64,000 nt of DNA from Nicotiana tabacum (Eukaryota; Streptophyta; Magnoliopsida; Solanales; Solanaceae). This document shows, piece after piece, positions 24,168 to 36,000 of this stretch (positions are counted from its first letter, which is position 1; the number at the start of each line of letters is the position of its first letter). Where the stretch lies: positions 62,955,466 to 63,019,465 of the forward strand of contig NC_134082.1 in the NCBI RefSeq assembly GCF_000715075.1. The letters run 5' to 3'. Under the pieces are notes generated by a model that searched no databases, had not been told where the DNA came from, and saw nothing but the letters and a program-made list of their open reading frames with translations. The position numbers and the translations under genes are program-made.

Positions 24168-24231
24168 GAACTACGCAAGGTCTGATTCGTGCGGGGTCAT
24201 GATACGTAGGCAATCTCCATAAGATTCGACC
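24168..24231 (+). other. Covarying pseudoknot motif, copy B2
   Basis: It ends about 165 bases before the gag start. P1: CTACG/CGTAG. X/Y: GGTC/GACC. P2: TCGTG/CATGA with one G-U pair. P3: AATCT/AGATT. It is the positional twin of A1. Confidence 0.75.
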
Positions 24232-24397
24232 ACAACAAAAAAAATGGAAAAAGAAAAGAAAAATGAAAAAAAAGAGAAGAAAATGAAAAAAAATCGAAAA
24301 AATGATGAAAAAAATATATTGATAATAATAAGGACCGACTGAGTCCATTCTAACATGTTCTGTTTTGAATTGTGAAGAAAATTGAGGGGGTCGGTTT

Positions 24398-26011
24398 GTG
24401 GTGAGCGGCCAACACAAGATCCAAGGAAAAATGATAACTGACGTCGAAGCTGTTACAAGTGCTCCAGAGACTCAGGGTCGGAGGGTTCAACAAAAGTCTA
24501 CTATGGTTGAGGAAAATAGAATATTGAAACAGCAAATGACCAAAACGTGTCAAGCATGGGCCAGTGGTCAAGGACAGCCTCGTCATGAGTCACAATTCGC
24601 GACACAACAAGAGCAGTACCACTCTCCTGAGTACCACTCGTACTCGTTTGATCTTCCTGCAAAGATTGAGAAGCCTGCCCGAAAGATGGTACAGGAAGAA
24701 ATGACCCAAAGAGTGAAAAGCTTAGAACAATGGTTGAAAAACATGCAAGGGTTGGCAGGTCAAAAGAGTGTTGCCTTCAAAGATCTATGTATGTTCCCCG
24801 ATGTCCTCTTGCCGCCTGGTTTCAAGACTCCCAAATTTGAAAAGTATGATGGACATGGAGATCCCATAGCCCACCTGAAAAGGTATTGCAATCAATTGAG
24901 AGGTGCGGGAAGAAATGAAGAATTGTTGATGGCTTATTTTGTGGAAAGCCTTACGGGAGTAGCCTCCGAATGGTTTATGGATCAAGACACGTCTCACTGG
25001 TATGTCTGGGATGACATGGCACAGGCCTTTGTCAGACAGTTCCAATACAGCATCGACATTGCCCCAGACCGCATTTCCCTTTCAAACCTGAAGAAGAAAC
25101 CAAGTGAAAGTTTCAGGGAATATGCCATCAAATGGAGAGGGCAAGCAGCTCGAGTTAAGCCACCCATGGATGACCACGAGCTAATTACTGTCTTCCTTCA
25201 AGCACAAGAGCCAGATTACTTTCAGAACATGGTGTCCGCAGTTGGCAAAACCTTCTCGGAAGCAATCAAAATTGGAGAAATGGTAGAGGATGGTCTTAAG
25301 ACAGGCAAAATTATAAGTCAAGCAGTTTTTAAAGCCGCAACTCAGGCTATCCGGGTTGAGTCTGATAATTTTAGCGACACAAATGAGAAAATTGAAGAAA
25401 TCAGGATGACATCAGGGTCGAGAAGAGGTCCCAGGAGAACATTTCGAAGGTATGAGCATCCTCCTCAGGTTTTCTATGGCTCCCCTGAGTAGTATTATCC
25501 ACCTCAGGACCCTCAATACTCTGTCGCTCCACCTCAGTATGTTGTCCAGCCACCAAAACACCCCAGGAGGCAAGCACGAGCATCAAAAAATCTCCAGAAG
25601 TCTCCACAAAATTTTCCGGTGCCCTATAACCCACATCCAAGCCAGTGGTATAAAGGGGAACAAAGGTTGAAAGATAATTTTACACCAATAGGAGAGTCCT
25701 ATGAAAGCTTATTTGAGAAGTTAAAGAATCATGACATGATTGCACCTATTCCTCCAAATCGTGTGGACCCACGTGCAAGAAGCTTTGACCCTTCTAAAAG
25801 GTGTGAATACCATTCCAATGCCCAGGGGCACAATGTTGAAAGCTGTCGGGATTTGAAAAGAGAAATAGAAAGAATGATCCAAGAAGGGCGGATTGTCATC
25901 AATAACAGTGACATGGAGCACTCGAACCCTATCGAGAACTTGTTGACAGAGGTTGATGATGTTGAAGCTGGTAATGGTCTTGGCAGTGTTGATGCAAAGC
26001 TCAGTGGCTAA
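24398..26011 (+). pseudogene. Element B gag, one in-frame stop codon
   Basis: Capsid-nucleocapsid protein of the retrotransposon. A single frame of about 537 codons is interrupted by one TAG at 25490, one transition away from a Gln codon. It starts MVSGQHKIQG; a coiled-coil start region (EENRILKQQM) is followed by the Gag core with RVKSLEQWLKNMQGL, KDLCMFPDVLLPPGFKTPKF and SFREYAIKWRGQAARV. After the stop, a Tyr/Gln/Pro-rich linker leads to a CEYHSNAQGHNVESC zinc-knuckle-like segment near codon 470. This C-terminal part is missing from gag of A. No protease follows. Readthrough or a very recent stop would explain its otherwise intact frame. Confidence 0.86.
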
Positions 26012-26954
26012 GATGCCAGTTTTTGATAAAGTGGGAGGCCGCTCCATTCCTTGGTTAGCAAGAGAGAAGCTGTTGGTGGCTTATTTTGTTGTCATTTCTG
26101 TTGTCCGGATTATTCTTAGGGTTGTAATTCGAATACTGTATTGTGTCAAACCTTCTTATCTTTCCATTTTGTCATAGCGGTTTGTTTAGGTTTTGTCCCG
26201 TTTGTTTTTTTGGGTTTTGTTCTGGTTTGTTTTGTTTTAACCATTTCACCGGTAGTCTAATGCAAAATCCGGTCTTTTATTATTTCTAATTTTCTTTTGT
26301 TTAGTCCTTTTATCATTTTTATTCAACGCTGATTCTAGTGACATGACATGCGCACACAGTTTGGGCCTAATCCTAAAAGTTAATCATAAAACCCTAGGAA
26401 GGTGATCAGAGCATTTAAAGGAAATAAGAACGGTTTGAGATTATTTGGAGCCCGAGTCATGTGGAACTAGGGCAAGTTAAACACAAAGAAAAACCGTTAA
26501 AAAGCAAAGATTCGCCAAATTGGCATGAGGGTCGTTCATAATAATGAGAGTGAGAGTGTCGCCCAACGGTGCTTTAGAAATGACAAATGAAAAAGCAAAA
26601 GTGAATATAATTGTCAAATCCAGTACCATCAGAAGAGACTATAAATTTATGTTCAATTGTGTTGTTTGCACTTGGCATGTTTTGAAGACTGGAATGACGA
26701 AGACATTTTGTTCTGCTACCTAAACACTTTATCCTTCGTTAACCCCTTTTGAGCCTTATTGTTTTTCTTTCATATCCCTCGTTCGGAATCAGTAAAAACG
26801 ACTAGAAAACACAAGTGTGGCAGGTAAACAAAAGAGAAAAAAAAAAGAAGAAAGAAAAAAAAACAACAAGACGAAAAAAGAGAAGAAAAAAAGAGAAAGA
26901 AAAAATGATGATAACAAAAAAACAAAAAAGAGTCAAATGAAAAAGAGGAATTGG
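26012..26954 (+). other. Element B spacer where pol would be expected
   Basis: No protease, RT, RNase H or integrase motif on either strand. There is T-rich sequence to about 26340, then A-rich sequence with aaaga runs at 26820-26940. The segment cttgg(c)atg(t)tttgaagactggaatgacgaag at 26680 matches sequence just after the pol stop in A (about 11690), so the whole pol block has been lost between gag and this point. Confidence 0.65.
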
Positions 26955-27011
26955 GAACTACGTTTGACCTGATTCCTCAAAGAGGATACGTAGGCGCTTC
27001 ACGGCTCGGTC
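26955..27011 (+). other. Covarying pseudoknot motif, copy B3
   Basis: P1: CTACG/CGTAG. X/Y: GACC/GGTC. P2: TCCTC/GAGGA with loop aaa. P3: GCT/GGC with one G-U pair. It is the twin of A2, which lies after pol in A. Confidence 0.78.
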
Positions 27012-28950
27012 ATGGTTTTGAAAAATGAAAAAAGAATCAATTAAAATATCCCCAAGCAAGAAACTGGGGAAAAGGTGGCGTTTGTTGTAAATAAATCTAG
27101 TTCCGAAGGTTGTAATTAATAACCCAAAATCGATGCGTTTTGAGCCTTTAATACCTTTCTTTATAGCCCTATCCAAAACCCACATTACGGTCCAAAGAAA
27201 GACCTTCTGATCAGTCTTCAAAAGATGTCAAGTCAGACAAATGAGAGTCTTACCGGTGTATATAACATTCTGTTCCACAGCAGAAAGGACTCTAATCTCC
27301 AGCAGAGAGAGTCATACCGGCAACACTCCAAATCCCCAGCTGGAAAGTGATACAAATGAGAGAGTCTTATCGGTGAAAACCTTCACAGGCACCATAAGGC
27401 GATGAAAGCTGAGAGAAAAACCAAAATGAGAGAGGCTTGATAGTGAAAACCCTTCGGGCACTACAAGTCGAATAAGATTGGGAATCAGATGGGGAATCGT
27501 CAAGGGAAGGTCTTGAAAGACGATTGACAGCAGAGGATAGGCCACATGTGCATGTCATGATTATTGAAGTCGGTATCGGCGTTTGATAGGCTTTTATTTA
27601 TAGTTTCTTTTGTTAAAGAGTCATTTTTTCCTTTGTCTTTTTATTCTGTTCCCTTTTATCTTTTTCCTTTCATAGAAAAAATTCCCCAATAGAGTCTGTT
27701 CGGTCAGAACAAGTGAGAATTGACTTCAAAATGTGCCATCAGCTTTCCAATTATGCCAGATGAGATCTGACTAGTACATCCAAGTGGTTTAGTCAGCAAG
27801 GAACAAGCGCGAGGCCAGTGTCAAGGAAAATATCCCCAGCAAAAGGGAAATGACAAAAGGATTGACGAGTGTCAAGAGGGATATCCTTGCCAAAACCAAG
27901 GTTATAAACCTCAAGGCCAAGGCCCGTGAACAAAGCAAGGAAAGCAGTGAGCATGATTTGTGAGAAATTCATACAAGACTAAAAGTCGGGGAAATGCCCG
28001 TTTCCGAGCTATACCACAAAAGAAGAGGGATATCCCCAGCAGAAAGGGATTATCCCCAGCAAATAATATCATCCCAAACAAGTTGTTGAACACAGAGCAA
28101 GGAAGGAAAAAGGGAAAAGTCATCCCAGTAGGAGTATCACAACCAACCACCGCGTTTTATACTAACAAATTTTGTTTGATTTGAAATAGGTAAAGGAAAT
28201 GGCATTGATGATAGAAATGCATGCCACAAGGGATATTATCAAACTGGGGCAGAAAATTTTCCTTTCATTTAGAAAATTTTCTGGAAGTCAGGTACCCATT
28301 TGGGGAAAAATAAAGATAACGCCAGTCTCAAGGGAAGTGGTCTTAGAACCAGTGTTGCCCCCAACATAATAAGTTTCAATGGAGGAAGTTGTTCCCCAAC
28401 AAAGGGATGAAACTTGAGCTCAGAAAAAGCAAGAGGCCAGCATCATTCCCAACAGCCTTCCGAAGAGTGAAGCACCAGTTCTAAAGGAATCAGAATCCCC
28501 CAGCAGTGTTATCCTCGACAGCGTTATCCCCAGCTGATAACATTTTATTCCCCAACAGTGTTATCCCTAGCAGTTTCGAGGAGTCCAACGCAAGTTTGGT
28601 GAAAATCGGTATCCTCAGTGGTTCCTTTCGGGGAAAGGCAAAACGAGCCTCAAGGGAGGTAATCTTCGAAGGAAGAAGCGAAAAAAAAAGGGAAGTAGTT
28701 TGCACAGGAATGAAACGTCCTACTCAAAAGGAAGTAGTTCTGGAAGGAGTAAGATAACATATTTACTCAGCAGAGTTATCTTCATCAGTGTTATCCCCAG
28801 CGAATCATCAAAATGTAGAAGCATCTTCGACAGATTTTTCGACCAAGTTTCAAGAGGGTCATAATGGGGAAGGAAGAAAAGGAAAATTCATCCCCAGCAA
28901 AATAATCCCCATCAAGTTTTCGAGGTAAGACATTTTCAAGTTTCAAAGAT
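27012..28950 (+). repeat. Noncoding 3' region of B with dispersed atccccagc motif
   Basis: No gene recognised. The phrase atccccagc recurs many times between 27830 and 28920 at irregular spacing. At 27240-27480 the gagagtcttatcggtgaaaa phrase is related to A 12215-12400. The small open frames here are not supported. Confidence 0.55.
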
Positions 28951-29220
28951 ATTTTGGGTTCATCCGCCCTCGAATAGGATATTTTGGGTTCATCCGCCCT
29001 CAAATAGGATATTTTGGGTTCATCCGCCCTCGGATAGGATATTTTGGGTTCATCCGCCCTCGAATAGGATATTTTGGGTTCATCCGCCCTCGAATAGGAT
29101 ATTTTGGGTTCATCCGCCCTCGAATAGGATATTTTGGGTTCATCCGCCCTCGAATAGGATATTTTGGGTGCATCCGCCCTCGAATAGGATATTTTGGGTT
29201 CATCCGCCCTCGAATAGGAT
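28951..29220 (+). repeat. 30-bp tandem repeat, nine copies
   Basis: The unit is attttgggttcatccgccct plus cgaataggat, repeated nine times with period exactly 30. Only a few bases differ between copies, so it is young or homogenised. There are no unique spacers, so it is not a CRISPR array. The minus strand reads as a ten-residue repeat (MNPKYPIRGR), a consequence of the period. Confidence 0.95.
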
Positions 29221-29240
29221 TTTATTTTCTAAATTGTTTT

Positions 29241-29440
29241 TGAAGACAGGCGCCCACCTGAATAACGAGAGGAATACTTTTTGTCTGTTCATTTCATATT
29301 TTAAGGCGCCCACCTATATAACAAGGGAATACATTTTGTGTCTTTACCATCAGGCGCCCACCTCTATAACAAGGGAATACATTTCATGTCTTTACTATTA
29401 GGCGCCCACCTGTATAACAAGGGAATACATTCCACGTCTT
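29241..29440 (+). repeat. Tandem repeat of about 55 bases, four copies
   Basis: Units start with (a/c)ggcgcccacct and continue tataacaagggaatacat. The core resembles the 48-bp unit of A (aggcgtccacctggagaaca). Confidence 0.85.
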
Positions 29441-29685
29441 TACCAATAGGAGACGCACTTCCTAAGTCTAGTTTTACCAATAGGAGACGCACTTCCTAAG
29501 TCTAGTTTTGCCAATAGGAGACGCACTTCCTAAGTCTAGTTTTACCAATAGGAGACGCACTTCCTAAGTCTAGTTTTGCCAATAGGAGACACACTTCCTC
29601 CTAAGTCTAGTTTTACCCATAGGAGATGCATTTCCTCCTAAGTTTGTTTTTACCCATAGGAGAGGCATTTCCTCCTAAGTTGTTG
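29441..29685 (+). repeat. 34-bp tandem repeat, about seven copies
   Basis: The unit is ccaataggagacgcacttcc plus taagtctagtttta. The last two or three copies have diverged and gained a cct. Confidence 0.9.
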
Positions 29686-30495
29686 TTAAAATCAGGAGCC
29701 CGCCTGAAGACAGGAATGACGTTTATTTTTAAAGTTGTTGTTAAAGTCAGGAGCCCGCCTGAAGAGAGGAATGACGTTTATTTCTAAAGTTGTTTAAATC
29801 TCGCCAACCTAAAGAAAGGAATGGCATTTTGTTTTCAAAGTTGTTGTTAAAATCAGGAGCCCGTCTGAAGAGAGGAATGACGTTTATTTTGAAAAGTTGT
29901 TGTTGAAATCAGGAGCCCGCCTGAAGAGAGGAATGGTGTTTATTTTTAAAGTTGTTGTTAAAGTCAGGAGCCCGCCTGAAGAGAGGAATGGCGTTTATTT
30001 TCAAAGTTGTTGGAATCAGGAGCCCGCCTGAAGAGAGGAATGACGTTTATTTTCAAAGTTGTTGTTAAAATCAGGAGCCCGACTGAAGAGAGGAATGGCG
30101 TTTATTTTTAAAGTTGTTTAAATCTCGCCAACCTAAAGAAAGGAATGGCATTTTGTTTTCAAAGTTGTTAAAATTAGGAGCCCGCGTGAAGAGAGGAATG
30201 GCATTTATTTTCAAAGTTGTTGTTAAAGTCAGGAGCCCGCCTGTAGAGAGGAATGTCGTTTATTTTTAAAAGTTGTTTAAATCTCGCCAACCTAAAAAAG
30301 GGAATGGCATTTTATTTTTAAAGTTGTTGTTAAAATCAGGAGCCCGCCTGAAGAGAGGAATGACGTTTATTTTTAAAAAGTTGTTGTTGAAATCAGGAGC
30401 CCGTCTGAAGAGAAGAATGGCGTTTATTTTTTAAAAGTTGTTGTTGAAATCAGGAGCCCGCCTGAAGAGAGGAATGGTATTTATTTTCAAAGTTG
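29686..30495 (+). repeat. Array of about 54-bp units with ggagcccgcctgaaga core
   Basis: About fourteen units: caggagcccgcctgaagaga followed by ggaatgacgtttattttt and aaagttgttgtt. Several copies are replaced by a variant starting ctcgccaacctaaagaaagg, giving a higher-order pattern. The core also occurs in A at 14023-14310. Confidence 0.88.
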
Positions 30496-31384
30496 TTGTT
30501 AAAACCAGGCGCCCACCTGTATAACGAGAGGAATACATTTTAGTCTTTACCTTTCAAGTGTTGAAGTTGGGAGCCCGCCCATAATAACAGAGGAATACAT
30601 TTCAGTCTTTACTTTCAAGTGTTGAAGTTGGGAGCCCGCCCATAATAACAGAGGCATACATTTTAGTCTTTTCATTTCAAGTGTTGAAGTTGGGAGCCCG
30701 CCCATAGAACAGAGGCATACATTTCAGTCTTTACTTTCAAGTGTTGAAGTTGGGAGCCCGCCCATAATAACAGAGGCATACATTTTAGTCTTTTCATTTC
30801 AAGCGTTGAAGTTGAGAGCCCGCCCATAGAATAGAGGCATACATTTCAGTCTTTACTTTCAAGTGTTGAAGATGGGAGCCCGCCCATAATAACAGAGTCA
30901 TACATTTCAGTCTTTACATTTCAAGCATTGAAGTTGGGAGCCCGCCCATAGAACAGAGGCATACATTCCAGTCTTTACTTTTCAAGTGTTGAAGTTGGGA
31001 GCCCGCCCATAATAACAGAGGAATACATTCAGTCTTTTCATTTCAAGTGTTGAAGTTGGGAGCCCGCCCATATAACAGAGGCATACATTTCAAGATCAAG
31101 TCAGAAGACAATAAAACAGAGGGTTACAACAAGAATCCCCAGCAGGCAGTCTTTTCATTACAAGTGTTGAAGTTGGGAGCCCGCCCATAGAACAGAGGCA
31201 TACATTCCAGTCTTTACTTTTCAAGTGTTGAAGTTGGGAGCCCGCCCATAATAACAGAGGAATACATTCAGTCTTTTCATTTCAAGTGTTGAAGTTGGGA
31301 GCCCGCCCATATAACAGAGGCATACATTTCAAGATCAAGTCAGAAGACAATAAAACAGAGGGTTACAACAAGAATCCCCAGCAG
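30496..31384 (+). repeat. Array of about 61-bp units with gggagcccgcccata core
   Basis: About thirteen units: gttgaagttgggagcccgcc followed by cataataacagaggaataca and a tcagtcttt...tttcaagt part. A larger block of about 238 bases ending aagaatccccagcagg is itself duplicated in tandem (ends at 31146 and 31384). Confidence 0.9.
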
Positions 31385-31853
31385 GAAACAATAAAATCCC
31401 CCGCACCGGGAAACAGAAGGTTGCAACAAGAGGTCCCAGCACAAATTCAGGTGCATGAGTCAAAAGGAAGAAAAGACGCGTCTTGAAAGAAGCAGCTGGT
31501 GAACATTAAATCATGCCCAGCATAACAAGTCTGATGAAGAGAGTCGTACCCACCAGAGGAACCGCTGAAAAGCTTGATGGAGAAAGCCATGTCCCTAGCG
31601 GACCGAGCAAAATGATGAAAACTGGTATTCAGAAAAGCAAAGGGCCAGTGTCACTCCCAAATCCATGGAAGAAAAGCACCGGAAGAAACGCAAGCAGACA
31701 AGAAAGCAAGGCAACAAGAACAAGTTACAGTCTAGCCTAGCTTCTTGTTTTCTTTTAAACACGGTGTAACAAGGAGATCGGTAAGCAGTGATAACAACAT
31801 GCAACAACAGTAACATTGCAGTCCCATGGTAGTCCCAGCTACCAAAACTTCTC

Positions 31854-31923
31854 AAACTACATTAACCTGATTCCCCTTTAGCCAGGGATATGTAGGAAAC
31901 CTCTGAAGCAAAGGTTCGGTTAA
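31854..31923 (+). other. Covarying pseudoknot motif, copy B4
   Basis: P1: CTACA/TGTAG. X/Y: TTAACC/GGTTAA, six pairs. P2: TCCC/GGGA. P3: AACCT/AGGTT. It is the twin of A3, about 95 bases before the PPT. Confidence 0.75.
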
Positions 31924-32017
31924 ATCTTTTTTTTTTCAAAAAATGCTTCACACGGAGTACTCGGATGGGCAAAAATCGCTCGCTTTATCTTTGCGCGAAA
32001 ACCCTTCGTGTCTTCGG

Positions 32018-32032
32018 GCAAAGAGGGGCAGC
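32018..32032 (+). other. Polypurine tract of element B
   Basis: gcaaagaggggcagc, nearly identical to the tract of A, is followed at once by the right LTR (tgtaagcacg). Confidence 0.75.
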
Positions 32033-35000
32033 TGTAAGCACGTGATTTTTACCCTATATGAGAATTACTCCCAAATAATTCAAAATAAAATGATTTTCCT
32101 TGATGTGCAATTTTGAGAATTTTGTGACATTTTTGGATAATTATTTGTATTTTTCTGTGTTTATTTATTTGTTAAATTAATAAAAAAATATAAAAATATG
32201 TCGCATTTGCATGTAGGATTTAATTCTATAATTGTTACTAATTAAATTTGTTTACAAAAAATGAAAATTACAAAAATAGGCATCTTTTGCATTTTTAGCA
32301 TTTAATGTCCAAATATACAATTTTATGCTTAATTATTACTTAATTGTGCGTTAATTGTTATGGGGAGTTAATTTGCGCTTTTATAACTTAATTTAGTTCT
32401 TAATAATAATTTAAGTACTTTTATAATTTAGTTTTAGAAAAATAAAAGAAGAAAAGAGAACAAAAATACAAAGAAAAATTGGATTGGGCCACTTCTTCAA
32501 TTTCAAACCACAGGCCCAAATAATTGCCCAATCTTCCCCATGATCTGGTCCACTTTAAACCGGGTCGACCCGGTCTGCCCCATCAACCCAACTACCCAAT
32601 ACCCTTCTTCATTTTTTTCAAAACACAAAACAAAAACAAAAAAATAAAAAAACCAAAAAAACCCTAAAACTAAGAAAAGGATCCGCCCCCTCCCTTGGCT
32701 TCTTCTTCTCCAAAATACCAAACACCCCAAGCATCCATGGTATCCCTTCTGCCTCCCCATCGACAACACACACACACACATCACCACCCTCGCGTCCATA
32801 TAGACCCCGCCGCGTCTGCCTTCATCGTCTTCGTCGAGCTCAAGCTTGAGCTCGGCATCCATGGTCGCCACTGCTGCGTCGTCGTCGTCAACCACCATCC
32901 ATGCCATAACAGTCGACACACCCTCGTCGTCCAAACAACCCGCTGCTTCTGCTCTTTCACGACCATCGCTGCCTACTTCATCTTCTTCATCAAGGTGGAG
33001 CTCGACGAACTGCTGCTGCTGCGCGCGCAACTGCTTCAGCTTCCTTCGTCCCCGTCGGCTTTGTCGTCTGCTTCACCACTGCTTCAGCTGTGTGGTTGTT
33101 GCGACGTCTGTTTCTGTTGCCTCATCTTCTCCGGCTCCTCCGTTTTGCTGCTGCAACCTTAGTTTCTCCATGGACCCAGCAGGAGCTGCTGCCACATTCA
33201 CCAAACCTGTCGCGCCACTGCAACTGTTGTTTCCATGGCTGCCCAGCTCCTCGTCGACCACTCGCTCTATGGCATATGTTTCCACGACTGCTTCTGCCTT
33301 CCACTTCATCTTCTCCGTCCAAACACCCGAACTCACCCCAGCTGCTTCTGTCGCGTCGATTGTTGATGTTGCTTCAGTTACTTCTTAATCGTGTTCGTCA
33401 TCGTTGGTTCGAGCTTTGGTCGAGGCTCGTCAAGTTCGTTGTTGGTTTAGTCGTTTGTTCGTTGTTTCGATCCGGTTAGTAGATTTTGAGTTTTTATTTT
33501 GTCCGTATTTTTGTTTTGATATTTTCGAATATAAAATCGGCAAATGTTTGTTTTGTTCATGTCTATCGTTTGAATTAATTTTTTAGTTTGTTCATGTGCT
33601 TTGGTTAAATTAATTTTCAGATTTCAAATGAAAGTTTAATTAGTTGTTTTTCATGTTTGTATTATTGTTTAGGTAAAAATTTGTTAGTTTAATGTTTGTT
33701 AGATTCAAATTGAAATTTAATTAATTATTTCTTCAATTTGTTTCATGTGTTGTTATGTATTTTTCAGAAATTATTAATGTTGTTTGAATCATTTAATCTG
33801 CCATGTTTGTTGTTTAAAAAATAGATTTAGTTCATGTTCATCTTTGTTTGAAGTTCATGTTCAATCCAGTGATTTAATGTGAGTTTATGTTTGTTTTTTG
33901 ATTTGTTGATTTAGTTTGAATCATGTATTTTGTTGTTTGTATTGTTGTATCCTTGCTCATCCATTGATGGTCTAATTTAACCAGGATTGGTTCCCGATAT
34001 GGTTAATTCATTCCATTAATTTTGAGTTGTGTTGTTCATCGTGTTCATGTGATTTGTTGTTGAAGATTTTTGAGAAATTGGTCATCTTGACTATATTTTG
34101 GTTAAGTTATGATTAATTGATTGTTTAGAGCTGATAGGGGTAGTTTGGTAAATTGCATTACGTTCAGGGGTAGAATGGTAAATTGCAATGAGGTCGGAAG
34201 GGTAGTTTGGTAATTGAACATTATTTTAATTCTTTATGTTAAGCATGGGGGACAAAATATAATGGGGGGTTTTTGGTATACTTGTTTAACATAATGGGGG
34301 ACAAGATAAAATATAATGGGGAGGAATATTGCATTTGTTTATGTTAGGCATGGGGGACAAATTGTAATGGGTTGGGGTGGATGTATTTATTTAATGTAGG
34401 CATGGGGGACAAAGTTTAAAATAAAAAAAACATTAGGTAGTGGGGACAAAGCATGCCATTGAGGGAATAATTTCGGGTTGGGGATTCAAGACAAAGGTCT
34501 TGCTATAAATAAGAGTCATTTGACACATTTTAAAGGGACTTAGACTTGAATGGGAGGGGAGAAGACTTAGAGATTATTATTGGGAGAATATTTTTGAGAG
34601 TAATACATTCTGGAAAATTTCAAGAGTGTTAGAGAAAAAAGAGAAAGACAACTTGAACTTCTACTTGAATAAATTCCGTTTGTCTTTTCTCGAGTGTTAT
34701 TGAAAATCAGTAAACTACTGCATCTTGTATCCGTCTCTCTTCTGCTTTGACTACGATTGCACTTTGGTATTGCTGAGTTTTCAATCTGTTACTGGGTTAT
34801 TCTACTGGTTGTTACTGGTTTGCGGCGTTGCTGAACCTGCTGTTGCTGTAGTATTATTGCTGCTGATCCCTCCTTCTTTTGTTCTTGTACTGCTATTTCC
34901 AGGTACACATTTGTACACTCTCGGCTTGAAGCGAAATGAAATATTAATCAGGCTTTGTTCCTGTTGAATTCCTCCTGTTTAGACTTGTGTTTGAATGTAA

Positions 35001-36000
35001 TTTTCCTTTCTTTGTATAAAGATGTAGTTGAATGATTAATGAGTAATGAGGTTGCATATGTATAATTTCTTCATCTAATAATGTTAGTTTAAATTAATCG
35101 AAGAATACTTAATCTGTTTTGATATTATTGTGTATCTATCTCATGTTCTAGTATTAGTAAATGGTAGAATATTGAATAAAAGCAATCTTTCTTGGTATAA
35201 ACTCGATTGCAATTTCCCATTTGCATTAGCCGTAAACTAATAACTAATAAGTTACGTCTTTTTTAGCATGTAATTAATTGAGGGATTTTCTTTTATTTTA
35301 GAGACGAACCTAATAGAAAAATGTAGTCACTATAGGTTCATCCTTTTAAATAAAAACGAGACGAGCCTCGCCAAATAAAACGTAAAGATTGCGGGGCCCT
35401 CACAAATGTATGGTTTAATTAGAATTCGGAAGGACCGTTTAGTGAATTTCACGGCCTTCCCAAAATAATAACGCGATAGTCTCTTTAGGCGCGTGTTTAA
35501 TAGTTTACTTTCTTAAAGCTTGGGTGTGCATTTCATGCGACCCAAATCCAAATCCCAAAACATCAAATAAAATGTGTTCCGGATTGTGGGTGCATTTCAT
35601 GTGACGCAATCCAAAGACATGTTTTAAGCGATGTTCACATTCTTTTAAAAATAATAATAAAGTGGTAAAAAGTTAAAATTGGCACACCGGTTCATAATTG
35701 TATAAAAATCAGATAAATAAGCCGAATATGACAGTTGAGCGACCGTGCTAGAACCACGGAACTCGGGAATGCCTAACATCTTCTCCCGGGTTAACAGAAT
35801 TCCTTATCCGGATTTCTGGTACGCAGACTGTAATATGGAGTCATTCTTTTCCTCGATTCGGGATTAAAATTGGTGACTTGGGACACCCTAAATCTCCCAA
35901 GTGGCGACTGTGAAATAAATAAACCAATCTCGTTTCGATTGTCCTTTAATTGGAAAAAAATTCCTTGTACCCTCGCGGGGCGGAAAAAGGAGGCGTGACA
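32033..36000 (+). repeat. Right LTR of element B
   Basis: Matches 17978-21953 with few differences. It carries its own TATA (34503-34513), structured module (35739-35912) and PBS echo (35902-35912). Ends gtgaca and is followed by the duplicated ctatt. Long frames at 32503-33479 mirror those of the left LTR but are shifted by indels. Confidence 0.94.

Larger units (their letters stand above)
17978..36000 (+). mobile_element. Element B: complete non-autonomous gag-only Tat/Ogre-type retrotransposon, 18.0 kb
   Basis: Bounded by the 5-bp duplication ctatt. Left LTR 17978-21953 (3976 bases), PBS, long leader, gag, long repeat-rich 3' region, PPT and right LTR 32033-36000 (3968 bases). No protease, RT, RNase H or integrase can be found in the 10 kb between the LTRs. 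The LTRs differ by only scattered substitutions and small indels, so insertion was fairly recent. Since pol is missing from the whole element, it presumably used enzymes of a related full element. Leader, gag, motif copies and PPT are all related to A. Confidence 0.93.

Noticed and set aside
26955..27011. Resemblance of CCTGAT-hairpin-CGTAGG to the pyrophosphate-binding half of the TPP riboswitch
   Set aside because: The other half (a CTGAGA-containing arm) is not found upstream of any copy, and the P1 and X/Y pairings of the seven copies do not fit the riboswitch layout.
28951..29220. CRISPR-like array
   Set aside because: The units are directly abutting with no unique spacers, and the DNA is plant nuclear.
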